Shown: piece after piece, positions 9,504-22,745 of the stretch
Numbering within the stretch: the stretch's first letter is position 1
Layout of the letters: every line of letters starts with the position of its first letter
Assembly: GCA_030280995.1 (NCBI GenBank)
Contig: JASXTE010000002.1
Coordinates: 26,447,683 to 26,511,682, forward strand
Source: Hemileia vastatrix
Taxonomy: Eukaryota; Basidiomycota; Pucciniomycetes; Pucciniales; Zaghouaniaceae
Length of the DNA: 64,000 nt
Direction of reading: 5' to 3'
Made by a program: the position numbers and the translations under genes
The notes under the pieces: model-generated
Told to the model about the DNA's origin: nothing
What the model saw: the letters and a program-made list of their open reading frames with translations, nothing else
The model's database searches: none

Positions 9504-10862
9504 ATGAATATTATTGAAAAGGTAGTTGAAACACCTAAATATTGTGTTATCTCACCTGTCCTAATTTCTTATGAGAAAGATAAAGCCAGGTTATGTGGTG
9601 ATTATAGAGCACTAAATACTTTTACTGTTGATGATATCTACCCTTTACCTAGAATCAGCTCTATACATGCTACTTTACAGGGTGCTAAATATATCAGCTG
9701 TTTGGATGGTAATAAGGGATATCACCAGGTACCTGTTGAGAAAAATTCTCATAACTTTCTGATGATTGCCACTCATATGGGTATTTATAAGTATATTAGG
9801 ATTCCATTTGGCCCTAAAAATGCCCCTTCTGTTTTCCAAAAAGTAATGGATAACACATTCCATAAATAGATAATTGAAGGTTGGCTGATGGTTTATATTG
9901 ATGATATCATTATATTCTCAAAACCATTTGAGGACCATCTTAAACACCTGTGTAAAGTATTCCAGAAAATGGATGAAATAAATATGACACTTGCTTTGAA
10001 GAAATGTAAATTTGGTTTCCATTCTTTAAAAGTTCTGGGACATGTTGTTTCAGGCTTACAGATATGTGTTGACCAGAACAAAGTGGCAGCCATACAACAG
10101 GTGAAAGCTCCTACAACAGTGAGAGAGCTCCAAAGTTTTTTAAGAATGTGTGGATACTATAGACAGTATATTAAAAATTACCAAGTCATAGCTTTACCCC
10201 TTACCCAATTAACTAGAAAGGATGTTGCTTTTGTCTGGAATAGTGAAAGACAAAGAGCCTTTGACACTATGAAACACTGTTTGATGTCAGCACCAATTCT
10301 TGCTTTACCTGACTTTAATCAACCATTTGTTTTGTACACTGATTCCAGTTTCATTAGTCTTGGTGCTGCCCTCCATCAAAAACAAGTGATAAATGATAAA
10401 GTTTTAGAAGTAGTAATTTGTTATATTTCAAGAACCTTGAGAAATAGTGAATTGAAATATGGTGCTACTCAATTAGAGTGCTTAGCTGTAGTATGGGCTC
10501 TAGAAAAGCTTCATTATTACCTAGATGACCAGAAATTTGAACTTGTCACTGACTGCAGTGCAGGTAAATCCCTTTTAAACTTGAAAACACCTAATAGACA
10601 TATGTTTAGATGGCAGCTGGCTGTTCAAGAGTACAGAGGGAGAATGACAATTATTCACAGAGCTGGTATTGGTCACTCAAATGTGGATATGTTATCAAGG
10701 TTACCCTTACCAAATGATGACTCTAATCCTGCTTATGATCCTGAGGATGAAATTATCCATATCCATGGGATATATGTGGTTGATATGGAGGAAGAGCTAT
10801 TACAGCCTATTCTGGAATCATATGATAAGGACACTGACTTGAAAAAGTTATGCACCATATTA
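9504..10862 (+). pseudogene. pol: Reverse transcriptase and RNase H, element A (broken)
   Basis: RT core from MNIIEKV, in frame with the protease through an AAAAA run. It has YPLPRI, the YIDDIIIFS catalytic motif near 9895 and the thumb, followed by Ty3 RNase H (VLYTDSSF, LECLAVVWAL, VTDCSA, NVDMLSRL). A CAG-to-TAG codon at 9867-9869 interrupts RT before the YIDD box. A lost base near 10862 shifts the frame before integrase. Converts element RNA to DNA in intact relatives; inactive here. Confidence 0.85.
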
Positions 10863-12330
10863 AAGATCCAAAGAATGCTTCAATACAACCATTAATTAAA
10901 ACCCTTCCACCAAAGTACCAAAAAGCTTTGGAAAAAGTAAAATTTTCAATTGATGAAGGATGTCTATATTATAGAAGAAAGTTGAGTAATGTTATTGTTA
11001 TTCCTCCTTCTATGAAAGAAATCATCTTGAAAATTTGTCATGATGACATATTAGCTGGACATTTTGATCTTGACAAAACAATGATCAGAATTAAGAACAC
11101 TGCTTGGTGGGCTAATATGTCTGAGGACACAAAATTATATGTTGAATCCTGTGATTCATGCCAAAAATCAAAAAGATTAACTGGTAAAAGAGCAGGATTA
11201 ATGTAACATATTGAACCTCCTGATGCTCCATGGAAAATAATAAATATGGATTTTGTAACAGGATTACCTATTGCTGGTAAAGATAGTTATAACTCTTGTT
11301 GGGTTATTGTGGACAGATTCACAAAAATGTGTAAATTTATCCCTACCCACAAGGATGTTTCCACTAAAGAATTAGCTTTCTTATGGTGGTCTCATATGTT
11401 TAATACCGCTGGTTTTCCTAAAGCCATAATCTCTGACAGAGACCCTAAATTTACTTCTGAATTTTGGATGTCTCTGATGGATGTTTGTGGTTGTGATCTG
11501 AAACTTTCTACTGCCCATCACCCTCAGACTGATGGTTTAGCTGAAAGAATGATTCAGACTTTAGAGGACATGATAAGAAGATATTGTGCTTTTGGCCTTG
11601 AGTATAAAGATAATGACAGATTCACTCATGATTGGGTTACCTTACTTCCTGAGTTAGAATTTGCTTATAATAGCACTGTTCATTCTGTTACTCAAAGAAA
11701 GCCTTTTGAGCTCTGGCTTGGATATGTTCCTAATACTCCTGCCCAAATTCTCAATAGCAAAATACCTAAATTGGATATACATCCTAGTGTAAAATCATTT
11801 CTTCAAATGCAACAACTATGTAGAAATCATGCTCAAAAATGTATTGAAAAATCATTTGAATATGAGAAGAAAAGATGGGACAAATCCCATAAAGAATACA
11901 CTTTTAAAAAGGGTGATGAAGTGTTGATTTCTACAGTCCATTTCAACTTACAAGGTAATAAAAAATTAAAAGATCCATTTGTTGGTCCTTTTGTTGTCAG
12001 AAGAATGATTGGAGATAATGCAGTTGAAGTTATTCTGTATTCCCCATATGACAGAAAACATCCTGTTTTTCTAATATCTCTTTTGAAACCTTACACATCC
12101 AATAGTGATTTATTTCCTAAAAGGAGGGGTAGACCAAAGAAAACCCCAAATGAAATCACTGAGACAGCAGAAATTGAAAAAATTAAATGACAGAATAGTC
12201 ACTGCTGAGAAAGGTACAGAATACTTATTGAGATTCAAGAATAAATCATCTGAATAAGATTCTTGGATACCTGGGAAGGAGATATCTAATATTCCTACTC
12301 TACTAAAAAAGTATAAAAAGAAAAAATCAT
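10850..12330 (+). pseudogene. Integrase and chromodomain, element A (broken)
   Basis: HHCC zinc finger (CHDDILAGHFD ... ESCDSC), stop TAA at 11204-11206 where B has Gln, then the catalytic core: MDFVTGLP, ISDRDPKF and GLAERMIQTLED supply D, D and E at D,D35E spacing. A GPF motif follows (DPFVGPFVVRRM). The C-terminal chromodomain (TAEIEKI ... LLRFKNKSSE ... WIPGKEIS) is shifted by a base change near 12183 and has a stop at about 12255. Chromodomains steer integration to modified nucleosomes in chromoviruses. Confidence 0.8.
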
Positions 12331-12354
12331 AGCATTTTTTTTATTGTTTTTTTT

Positions 12355-12366
12355 AGAGTGAGGGAG
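12355..12366 (+). promoter_or_regulatory. Polypurine tract of element A
   Basis: AGAGTGAGGGAG directly before the 3' LTR, preceded by a T-rich stretch. Near-identical tracts precede the LTRs at 22746 (C) and 34710 (F) and, inverted, adjoin those ending at 42093 (B) and 61589 (D). Primes plus-strand DNA synthesis. Confidence 0.75.
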
Positions 12367-13191
12367 TGTCAGCCAGGCTACTAGACTTACCCAGTGAAAT
12401 AATTAAATATTTACTGGATGAAGCCGCGCCTTATCATTTTTAATTATTATTTAATTATAATTTAGTTACATTAAAATTAGTTATAATAAATTAACTAATT
12501 ACAGAATGTTAAAATTAAAAAATTAATTAATTAAATAAATAATTAAAATTAAAATTATAATTTTGTCCCTTATATTTTTCTCTAACACCGCGCTCATTTG
12601 ACAGGTTGGGAGAAAATAAAATTTTATATTAAAAAATAAATACAAAGATAAAATAAGATTTAAATATTCAAATAATATTAAATATATACAAAAAAAATCA
12701 AATTTCTTATTTAGGATTGACTTTTACAGTAAATATTGAAAATATTGATGTATTTCTGACATACTCTGTAAATACATCTTTTTGACGCCTTCTTTTTAGA
12801 ATAACTTTATTATTTGAAATACTCTTTCTGGAATGTTCTTTTCTCTCTCTCATCCTACTGTTTTTAGAATTTGATTGCCGTGCTTTTTCTCTCCTTTGCC
12901 TATAAAAGGCCTCTCTTTTTGTTGTCTTTTAATCATTCTTTTTACCAACTCACTTATTACTACAAGTACAAAAGTTAAACACTTATTTCTTATATTTTAT
13001 ATCTTTAGTATTTACAAGGACGTAATTCTAATCTATAACTTATATAAATATTTAAATCTGCCTCTTATTATTGAGTAAAAGAATCATCTTTGATTGAGAA
13101 ATACGTACCTAATTATTGAGAGTCAAATAAATCCTTAAAATCTTCATATAACACCGTACAAAAGCTTCTAGACCAAAAGTGAACCTTGACA
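12367..13191 (+). repeat. 3' LTR of element A
   Basis: Second copy of the 825-bp LTR, TGTCAGCC...CCTTGACA, with the same palindromic TATA box at 12898-12911. Followed by the target duplication CATGC. Confidence 0.95.
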
Positions 13192-13196
13192 CATGC

Positions 13197-15232
13197 ACTG
13201 AGTACCAAACATGCAGTTTTTGAGGACATAAATGTTTTATCCCTTGCAAAAATGAATGACCAGATGTCTGAAATACCAAGGATAAGAAACTATGTGTCTG
13301 ATCTACAGGAAATATTTTCAGCCTTACCCATCAATCATTATGGTGTAAATGAAAGTGCTAGCCATAAGCTGCATAAGAATAAAGTAAAGGAGCCTGAAAA
13401 AAGCAGCTCTTTTCTTCCCCATATTTCAGCCATTAAAAAAACTGACAATGAGTCTGTAAAATCTTTTGCTACTAGCAAAAAATCTTTTAATTGTCATGAA
13501 CCAGCTGTTTCTGTAAATAATGAAATCTCTGAACACCTGGCTAAACTTCAGGAATTATTGATGTTAAATAATTCAAACAAAAGATGGACCATCACAGTAG
13601 CCAGAAAAATTGGCACAAACTGGATCAATATCCCAATTTTGATGGTGACTCTTCATCTGACTGGCAACACTTTGTTCAGAGAATTGATAATCTGAAAAAC
13701 TCTTATAAATTGCCAGATGAAGAAACTGTCTCTAAATTAATTTCTTTATTTTCCAATGTAGCTTTAATGTGGTATGAATCTTTCTTACTGGACAATCAAA
13801 ATTATACTTGGAAAGATTGGAAAACCTTGATTGAAAATCAATTTGGTGGTTCCAAATTCAGGCTTGCCCAGCAGAGATTATATGAGAATGCTAAATATGA
13901 ATCCTCCTCTCCTAAAAAACCTATTTTTTTTCTTATGAAAATTACAAAAATATTAGAGCCATGGATCCTAAAATATATTATGATATTTGGAGAGATAAAG
14001 TTCTCTATAAATTACCAATCTCTCTGAGAGATTTGATTGTGGCAAGGACTGAGAATGTGAGAGAGAATTCTTCCTATATTAATATCTGTAATGAAGTCCT
14101 ACTAAATTATAGATATGAACCAAGGAATTATCCTGTTAAATCTCATCATGACCAACAAAAGCCTTCCACAAAACTTCCAGAAAAAACTGGTAGACCCTCT
14201 GCCCTAGTTGCTCCAAAGAAATATGCAACTAATACTTGTTTTAAATTTAACAAACCATAGGAAAAAGGACATATTTGTGACAAGAAAATTCATGTTGTTG
14301 AACAAACTGAGGAATCTGAAAAAACTCAAGCTGATCTTGATGATTCCTCCAGTGACTTTAATAGCAATATCTCTTATGACCATGAGTCTTCTCAGAAATT
14401 TCTGAGTTTAGAAAAGGATATCCAATATTTAGATAATTGGTCTCATAATTGTGATATTGACTTATCTTCTGTAGAAAATGCTGAAGTAATTAGAGATATT
14501 ACTGACAGTTCCATTTTAATATCACCTTTGAGAGCACCAGTTATCATAAATGGTAAAAATTTGAGGTTATTCTTGATTCTGGTGCTGGAGGAAGTGTAGT
14601 GTCTGAGAAAGAACTTGCTTCTGTAGATAAGGATTATCAATGCAAATTACTACCTATAACATCTGAAAAATGGAAAGGTTATGGTTCTGTTTTATTTCCC
14701 ACTGGGAAATACAAAACCACTGTATTCTTTAAATATAATGGCTGTTTTGTCAGAGATATTTGTGAATTTGTTGTGATGAGAAATGACAATTTAAGAAATT
14801 GGTTTATTATGAAAAATGACATTTTAACCATGTTTGGTGTTAAATTGGATCCTGCAAACAATTGATTTACTTTGGGAATGAATGGGAAAAGAAAATTTAA
14901 AATTTCTTCTTCTAAAAAGCATTCTGCACCCTTATTAAAATCGTGTCATTCTTTTATCTAATTTAAAGGTAGAAAAAAAAAGGAAATGAATGTATTATTG
15001 TCTGAAATTAAAACAGCTTCATTTGGTGATCAATTAACTGATGACCAAAAAGATTCAATAGTAGCCTTAATTACATCTTTCCTAATGGCTTTTGCTCATG
15101 GTTCCCATGTGTTGGGCTTGGTTAAAGATGAAATGAAAATTTCTCTATCCTGAAATTTGGATGAAATACCTCCTAGCCTAAAGAAAAAACCTTACCCTGC
15201 TGCTCCCACAAAGAGAAAAGATATAGAAGATA
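13197..15232 (+). pseudogene. Gag C-terminal part, zinc knuckle and protease of element C
   Basis: Continuation of the element C polyprotein after element A. Capsid-like pieces in shifting frames: FDGDSSSDWQHFVQRIDNLK near 13640, LISLFSNVALMWYESF, FGGSKFRLAQQ. The zinc knuckle is damaged: CFKFNKP, then TAG at the Trp position near 14259. The protease has lost its frame just before SGAGGSVVSE (about 14580). The last bases match the RT-proximal linker (KKKPYPAAPTKRKDIED), cut by E1 with duplication ATA at 15230-15232. Confidence 0.75.
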
Positions 15233-15440
15233 CACCACGCAATATGGGGGGCGGACTTGCTAGCAAGTCCGCAACCTTGAACCCTAATTCATATCTTTTT
15301 CAGCACACATTGAGGTGGTGATGAAACAATCATGAAGAAATATTGAATTTACTTTGAAAACACCTTGAAACTGATTTGAACCTTCATTGAACCACAGTTG
15401 ATTAATAGTTCAAAAAATATTCACAGCAGGAAAAAAGTGT

Positions 15441-15458
15441 GCACTAGATGTCTAGTGC
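15441..15458. repeat. Short perfect hairpin in E1
   Basis: GCACTAGATGTCTAGTGC, an 8-bp stem with a two-base loop followed by a T-run (CTTTTTTTTG). It resembles a terminator shape but no transcript is known. Present also in E2 at about 29913-29930. Confidence 0.4.
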
Positions 15459-16019
15459 TTTTTTTTGCTTCCTGAATTGATTCCTGGTAGAATTACAAGT
15501 GGGACTTCCATCTGATGCCTCCCTCCCCTAATTCTCCCTTATCTTCAATCTGACTTCCTATCCTACCCCCTTATCTCATTTCTAAACTTGCCATCTACTT
15601 ACCCATTTTCCCTATTCCTTTCCTTCACAGTGAGAAAACAACTCTCCTCTCCTTCCCCCCCTCTCCCTTCTCTTCTCTTCATTTCTCACACCTCCCCCAG
15701 ACCCTCACTCACCTTTCCCAGCCCACTGTCATTATTTAGTTTTATTTTACTTTGTATTTTTTTCATTTTTCATGTTTCTTCCCTACAAAAATCTTCCTTT
15801 TTCAACAATTGGCCACATTTTTTTAGTAAACACAAGCAACTCAAATTCTGAAATATGTATTTAGTTACATTATTTACCACTTGGAATGGGTTATAATTCC
15901 TCAAAATTTTATTCCTTGTTATTTCTAATTTATACATATTAATTATTCTCAAGTTTATAAAAAGTTGGCTACTTCCCAAGCCCTTGCATGCCTCCCCAAC
16001 ACTTTTTTCACCTCTTCAA

Positions 16020-16640
16020 TCTCATCGCTCACCTCCCCCAGAAAAATAAAGGAACTGGGGAAGGCTGGGGAAGGTGAGAGAGGGGCTTTACAGGGCTGGG
16101 AGAGGTTATAAAATCCCCTAACCCACTTCGGGAAGGCTGGAAAAGGTGAGCAAGGGTCCTTAAAGGGCTAGGAGAGTTGATAAAAGCCTCTCACCTACTA
16201 CTCACAGCCCTACTTAGTCTTTACAGCACCTCGTTCACATCTCCAGCCAAATTAAGGGACTTGGGAAGCTGGGGGAGGTGAGCGAGGGGCTTTGAAAGTC
16301 TGTGGGAGGTAATAAAAGCCTCTCACTCACTTCTCCCAGCCTTCCTTAGTCTTTACAGCACCTCGCTCACATCTCCAGCCAAAGTAAGGGACTGGGGGAG
16401 GCTGGAAGAGGTGAGTGAAGGGCTGGAAAGATTGGGAAGGTGAGAAAGGGCTAGGGGAGGTAAGCGAGAGCTGGGGGATGTGGACAATAAACTGGGGAGG
16501 TGAGTAATAGTTTTAGAATGTGAGAGAAAGGCTGGTGAGGGCTAATGGAGGTGAGTGGGGTGAGTGAGGGGAATGGGAGGTGAGCGAGAGGTTGCAAAAG
16601 GGGTGTAGTTGTGTTAAAAGTGAAAATAGAGTGGAGGGGA
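16020..16640. repeat. Degenerate purine-rich tandem repeat in E1
   Basis: Units of about 125-130 bp combine GGGACTGGGGAGGCTGG, GGTGAGCGAGGGGCTTT and a pyrimidine part TTAGTCTTTACAGCACCTCG (copies near 16217 and 16347), decaying into shorter GGTGAG repeats to about 16600. Strong strand asymmetry, G+A on the plus strand. Repeated in E2 at about 30490-31110. Confidence 0.7.
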
Positions 16641-19600
16641 GTAGTGAGGAGGGCTTAAACATAGATTTTGAAGCTTAAAGGGTGTAGCAAATGTATCAGG
16701 AGGGCAATAAAAGGGTGGTGAGTGGTAATAGAATTAACAGAAATGAAAAAGCAGAAAAATTTGTGTGGAGAGATTGAGAGGTTGTCCATTGAGGTAGTGA
16801 AAAATGGAGTGTGAACTTTGTTCTTCGGGCGAACATCAGAGTCCACCCCCTCAATCTACAGCTCTATTCTGCCGATATGAAAAATGATTGATAATTATTT
16901 TTTATTGATATTTTTGAACTTAAACCTATAGTTTATACGTCTTTATTTTATATTTTTGATTTACAATGCACTTTAAGACTAAGAAAGTAATATAGTAAAA
17001 TAATTGATAATGAAATACTATTTTGCTTTTTTACACAATAATTCACAGAATTCTTTTGATAACTATACATGATATAAATAAATAATATAATAGGAAAATT
17101 GTAGCAAAAAGTTAAAAACTAGAATAAAAAATTTAAAGAAATTTTAAACTATTGAACTTATGTATTTTTTGAGTTTATTGTATTTATTTTTAAATGTAAT
17201 AGTAAAATATGTTGGTTAGATTAAAAATAGCTTTGAATTAAATTAAATAATTAGGGTAAAGGTTGAGGAAAAGATTTATCCACATATATAACCATTTAGG
17301 CTTATTTCTTGTTTTGTGATTGCTATATATAACTGGATAATTGACTGTAATAACTGCAAATTTAAAAAACTTCAATAAGTTATCTACCTCAATATATTTA
17401 TGATAATATATTCAGTAACAGAATAAAATATCTGAGTCCTTTCTTTTACTAATTTTTTTTCATTTCAATGACTATATACATTTTCAAAAAAATTATTTAT
17501 CATGTTTTTGGTGGAACTTAGATTGAACTCTCAATGCAATCTTGTTTCCAAGTGTGGTTCATAATAATTTAAGCCATGAAAAAATTTATACTTTTTTAGA
17601 AGTTTTATTAATTACTTTTAAATATAAAAATAATTATATTTTTATATCAAAATATTTTTATTAAACACTTTGAAGTTCTAAAAATAAGTACATATTAAGA
17701 ATTATTTTTAGATAATATTATATTAAAAAAAGTTTTAAGTTGATTATATATTATTATGATATGATTTCTTTCCATATTACGTATTACGAAACTACCTAAA
17801 AATCAATTTTATACAACTATATTACATAAAAAAGATATCAGCTCTTCTGCTTAGATTTAAAGTACTTCAAAAAAACATTATTTTTGCCTTAGGTACACAT
17901 TATATAGAGTATTCAGAGCATCATATTAATTTTTTAGACTTACACATTTAAGTTGAATGGAAGCCTCACAGGATAAAATTGGTCATTTTGTAAAAAAAAA
18001 AATAAGTAAATATCTTTTAAATCAATATATATTTTTATAAAAAGTCAAATTTTAATATTTATGTTTAGTTTAAAATCTGTTATGAAGATTTGAAATATTG
18101 CTATTTAAATTAATTTTTATAACAATATAACCATTCCAGTATTGCTTTGTGATAAGGCCAATTTCAAGAAAATTTTTAAATTCTACTGTTTAAATAAAAT
18201 ATCAAAGGGATTGTTTTTCATACACTTAGAAACTGAATAGAAACATCATATAAGATCTACCAATCAGCATAAATATCATAATTCCAATAAATCATTGATA
18301 AATCTTGAACCCATATATATAATTTTACAATTGCGTGTAAGTGTTCAGTTGTGAATTACTCCTATCAAAACTTTGATTATAATGACTAAAAAAGCGTACC
18401 TGAAATGTTTCATTTAATTTATTTTTCAAAACCATAGAATTGAAATATTTTTTCTTTTCATTTAAAACATGGAATAATATTATTTTTAATAAAAAGATGA
18501 TTGCCTTTACAGCTGCTTTTCTACATGGGTATAATCTAAATTACCTATTGTGTCTTTTTTACAAAATGAATATCATATAATAGTTTTTTAATTTGAAACT
18601 GATAGAATTATGAAAAATTACCACTTTTACCTATTTAATTCAGTTCTTGAACAATAATACAATCAAAATATCTACCTGAAGCACATTTTTTAACATGAGA
18701 TCACTTTTCAAATTATATGGTGCTTATTCCCAGGTTGACACTGAAATTATCCCACAATACAGCATTGAAGCAAAATCAAGTACTAAAATTAAAGTTTAAA
18801 TAAATTTATACTACTTTGTTTTAATTATCTTTAAATTTTTACATCTAGCTTGAATTTCAGTCTTTCATATGAAAAATTCACTAAGTAGTGATTAATTATT
18901 TCAACTCATGAGATTACTCTACCAAATAACCATATTTACATTGAATTTTGATGAAATACATCATGAAGAGTTCCAGAAAATCATATGTGTATTACATTGA
19001 ATAAATTAATATTGTGAAAATTCTTAGTAGTTTAATATTTGATAGAAAAAAAAGAGCAAAAAGATATTTCCTTTTAATTTTAATCATCTTCTTGCATACA
19101 AAAATGGAAAAAACTGGATTAAAATTCACTTGTATAAGAATTATACTTCTTTCTAGACATATAATTAAACAATTTATCAATTATTAGTGCTAAGTGTAAA
19201 GAAGATATTAGAGAACTTCATTGAAACAGAAATTATGAAAACATATTTCTATCTTTTATTTTTCTTAATTATGAGTCTTTTCACAGTATTCTAGAATAGA
19301 AACTTGAGAATTTTTATGGTTCAATATTTTTATTAAATAATTCCATTGAGTTTAAAATAATTATATTGCATAATAAGAAATAATAAAAATACAAAAAAAA
19401 AATATCAGGTAATATGGTTTAAATTAAAAAATAAAAGCTTCAAATTCTTGGTTAAAAGGAGTTATCATTAAAGAGAACCACTGATATTATTTTATATTTT
19501 TTCAAAAAAAATAGAATAAAATAATTAGAGAGGTTAAAAGTGATGTTTTTGAAATAAATAGTATAATTTTCAGTCTTTTAAGTGATCAGGTGAAATTCAA

Positions 19601-19856
19601 AATGAAAATGAAAATGAGTTTTGTGAAAAAAATTCTGTGAATGGATCAGATTATTAATCTTCCCTTGTTATTATTTCTATAAATTATTTATTAAACTTTC
19701 ACTATTACTCAAGCACAGACTCATCCATGTTTGGTTAAGAGCCCAAGATGAGTTCAAAGTAAAGTTCAGTCTGAGTTCAGTCTGAGTTCAGTCTGAATTC
19801 CATCTGAATTCAAGTTGAGGACTTGCTAGCAAGTCCCCCCCAAATATTGCGTGGTG

Positions 19857-21217
19857 ATAATATCTCAACTTTATTAAGTATGAATATTATTGAAAAAGTA
19901 GATGTTAAACCCAAATATTGTGTCATCTCTCCAGTTTTAATCTCTTATGAAAAAGATAAAGCTAGAATTTTTGGAGATTATAGAGCATTAAATACTTATA
20001 CTGTGGATGATCTTTACCCATTACCCAGAATTAGCTCTATACATGCTACCTTACAAGGTGCAAAATTCATAAGCTGTCTAGATGGTAATAAGGGTTATCA
20101 TCAAATACCTGTTGAACAGTCTTCCCAAAATTTTTTGCTAATTGCAAACCATATGGGAATTTACAAATATGTTAGAATGCCTTTTGGCCCTCAAAATGCC
20201 CCTTCAGTATTCCAAAAATTAATGGATAACACATTTCATCAGGAAATAATTGAAGGTTGGTTAATGGTTTATATTGATGACATCTTAGTTTTTTCTAAAA
20301 CTTTTGATGAGCATATCCAACACTTAAATAGAGTCTTCCAGAAAATGGATGAAATTAACATGACTTTTTCCTTAAAAAAGTGTAAATTTGGGTTTCAATT
20401 CTTGAAAGTCCTGGGTCATGTTTTATCTGGCTTACAGATCTGTGTGGACCAAGGCAAAGTTTCTGCTATCCAAAATGTGTCAGCACCAACTTCTGTGAAA
20501 GAAATACAGAGTTTTTTAAGAATGTGTGGCTACTATAGACAATATATAAAAATTATCAAGTCATAGCCTTACCACTTACCACACTAACAAGAAAAAGATG
20601 TGGCTTAGATATGGAATGAGGATAGTCAAAGATCTTTTGATACATTAAAAAGATGTTTAATGTCAGCTCCAATCCTTGCCCTTCCAGATTTTAATAAGCC
20701 TTTTGTTCTTTATACAGATGCAAGTTTTATTGGACTTGGAGCTGCTCTTCATCAAAAACAAATTATTAATGAGAAATTTTCAGAAGTAGTAATTTGTTAT
20801 ATTTCAAGAACCTTAAGAAAAAGTGAATTGAAGTATGGTGCCACTCATTTAGAGTGCTTAGCAGATGTCTGGGCTTTAGAAAAGCTTCATTACTATTTAG
20901 ATTATCAAAAGTTTGAATTAGTTACTGATTGAAGTGCTGTAAAATCCCTCTGAAACTTGAAAACACCAAATAGACATATGTTTAGATAGCAACTAGCTGT
21001 TCAAGAAAACAGAGGTAGAATGACTATTATTCACAGGGCTGGAAATTTTCATTCAAATGTTGATATTTTGTCCATATTAGCTTTTCCAAATGATGTATCC
21101 TATCCAGCCTATGTACCTGACGATGATACAGTACATATACATGGTATATACATTGTTGATATGGAAGAGGAACTGTTACAATTAATTCCCGATTCATATG
21201 ATCAAGATTCTGATTAA
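19857..21217 (+). pseudogene. pol: Reverse transcriptase and RNase H, element C (broken)
   Basis: RT resumes right after E1: MNIIEKVDVKPKY, in frame with the protease linker as in A. YIDDILVFS is near 20272. A base loss near 20555 shifts the frame (IKIIKS, then stop). RNase H follows with LYTDASFIGLGAAL (about 20712), broken by TGA near 20930, TGA near 20952 and a stop near 20988. The tail (NVDILSILAFPND) is readable to 21217. Compared with A and B there is much more substitution, consistent with an older insertion. Confidence 0.8.
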
Positions 21218-21223
21218 AATAAA

Positions 21224-22711
21224 TTGGCTATGATCTTGAATGATCCAAAGAATGCTTCTATTCAAGCATTTATTAAAACTCTTCCTCAAAATTACAAGAA
21301 TGCTTTGATTAAAGGAAAGTTTTCCATTGAAGATGGTTATATTTACTGCAGGAGAAAACTGATAAATGTCATTGTTATTCCTCCTTCCATTAAAGAAAAC
21401 ATCTTAAAACTTTTTCATGATGACATATTAGCAGGACATTTTGATCTTTAGAAAACCATTATCAGAATTAAAAACACTGCTTAGTGGGCTTATATGTCTG
21501 AAGACACTAAATTATATGTTGAATCTTGTGATTCTTGTCAAAAATCTAAAAGATTGACAGGTAAAAGAGTAGGATTGTTACAACATATTGAAGCACCTGA
21601 TGCTCCTTGGAAAATAATTAAGATGGATTTTGTCACTGGTCTTCCTGTAGCAGGTAAAGACAGTTATAACTCTTGTTGGGTAATAGTGGATAGATTCACC
21701 AAAATGTGCAAATTTATTCCCACCCACAAAGATGTATCCACAAAAGAGTTAGCTTTCTTATGGTGGTCTTACATGTTTAATATTGTTGGATTTCCAAAGG
21801 CCATTATCTCTGATAGAGATCCAAAATTTACATCTGAGTTTTGGACCTCTTCGATGGATATTTGTGGCTGTGAGTTAAAATTTTCTACAGCTCACCATCC
21901 TCAGACTGATGGTCTAGCTGAAAGAATGATTCAAACTCTGGAAGATATGATTCAAAGTTATTGTGCCTTTGGATTAGAATGTAAAGACAATGACAGATTT
22001 ACTCATGACTGGGTCACTCTATTGCCTGGTCTTGAATTTTCATATAATAGCACTGTTCATTCTGTCACTGAGAAAAAGCCTTTTGAGCTTTGGTTAGGTT
22101 ATTTCCCAAACACTCCTGCTCGAATTCTCAATAATAAATTACCTAAGTTGGAACTACATGCTGGTGTAAAATCTTTTATGCAAATGCAACAGATATGCAG
22201 AAAACATGTTCAAAGCTGTATTGAAAAAGCATTTGAATATGAAAAGAAAAGATGGGATAAATCCCATAAAGAATAAACATTTAACAAGGGTGATGAAGTT
22301 TTGATATCTACTGTCCATTTCAATCTACAAGGAAAAAACAAATTAAAAGATCCTTTTGTGGGACCATTTGTTGTTAAAAGAATGGTTGGAGATAATGCAG
22401 TAGAAGTTGTATTTTACTCTCCAAATGATAGGAAAAATCCTGTTTTTCCCATTTCTTTGCTTAAGCCTTATACTTCCAACTGCAACTTATTTCCCAAAAG
22501 AAGGGGAAGACCTAAGAAAAACCCTCAGGAAGTCACAGAAACTGCAGAAATTGATAAAGTTCTCAATGATAGAATTATCACTTCTGAAAGAGGTACTGAA
22601 TATTTATTGAGATATAAGAACAAATCATCTGAACATGATGCATGTATACCTGGCAAAGAGATTTCAAATCTTCCTACTCTGTTAAAAAAGTACAAAAAGA
22701 AAAAATCTTAG
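21224..22711 (+). pseudogene. Integrase and chromodomain, element C (broken)
   Basis: Zinc-finger part with stops near 21449 and 21482, then a long open stretch 21494-22276 holding ESCDSC, MDFVTGLP, ISDRDPKF and GLAERMIQTLED (complete D,D35E core). After a stop at about 22274, the C-terminal part 22301-22711 is open: DPFVGPFVV, RRGRPKKNP and an apparently complete chromodomain ending KKYKKKKS. It ends 35 bp before the 3' LTR. Confidence 0.8.
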
Positions 22712-22745
22712 CATTTTTTTTATTGTTTTTTTTAGAGTGAGGGAG

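Larger units (their letters stand above)
4414..13191 (+). mobile_element. Ty3/gypsy chromovirus A, full length but mutated
   Basis: Complete LTR retrotransposon of 8778 bp: LTRs at 4414-5238 and 12367-13191, target duplication CATGC (4409-4413 and 13192-13196), polypurine tract at 12355-12366. Order Gag, zinc knuckle, protease, RT, RNase H, integrase, chromodomain is that of a chromovirus. It interrupts the gag of element C. The two LTRs differ at roughly ten positions that I noticed, so insertion is fairly recent. The coding region nevertheless has several nonsense codons and at least four single-base frameshifts compared with element B, so A is not autonomous. Confidence 0.95.
15233..19856. 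mobile_element. CACTA-like non-autonomous element E1 (4.6 kb)
   Basis: Inverted termini CACCACGCAATAT followed by a G-run and the 18-bp palindrome GGACTTGCTAGCAAGTCC at both ends. It is flanked by ATA (15230-15232 and 19857-19859) and interrupts pol of element C. CAC...GTG ends with a 3-bp duplication are the CACTA/EnSpm pattern; relatives E3 and E4 in this window begin CACTA. Subterminal TTCAGTCTGAG repeats lie at about 19765-19810. The interior has no gene I can support: a pyrimidine-rich part (15500-15730), a purine-rich tandem repeat (16020-16640), then about 3 kb of AT-rich DNA. Nearly identical to E2, so both moved recently, using a transposase made elsewhere. Confidence 0.85.

Noticed and set aside
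15588..15851. Ser/Pro-rich open frame in E1, repeated in E2
   Set aside because: Low-complexity pyrimidine tract; identical in E2 only because the copies are near-identical; no start context or motif.
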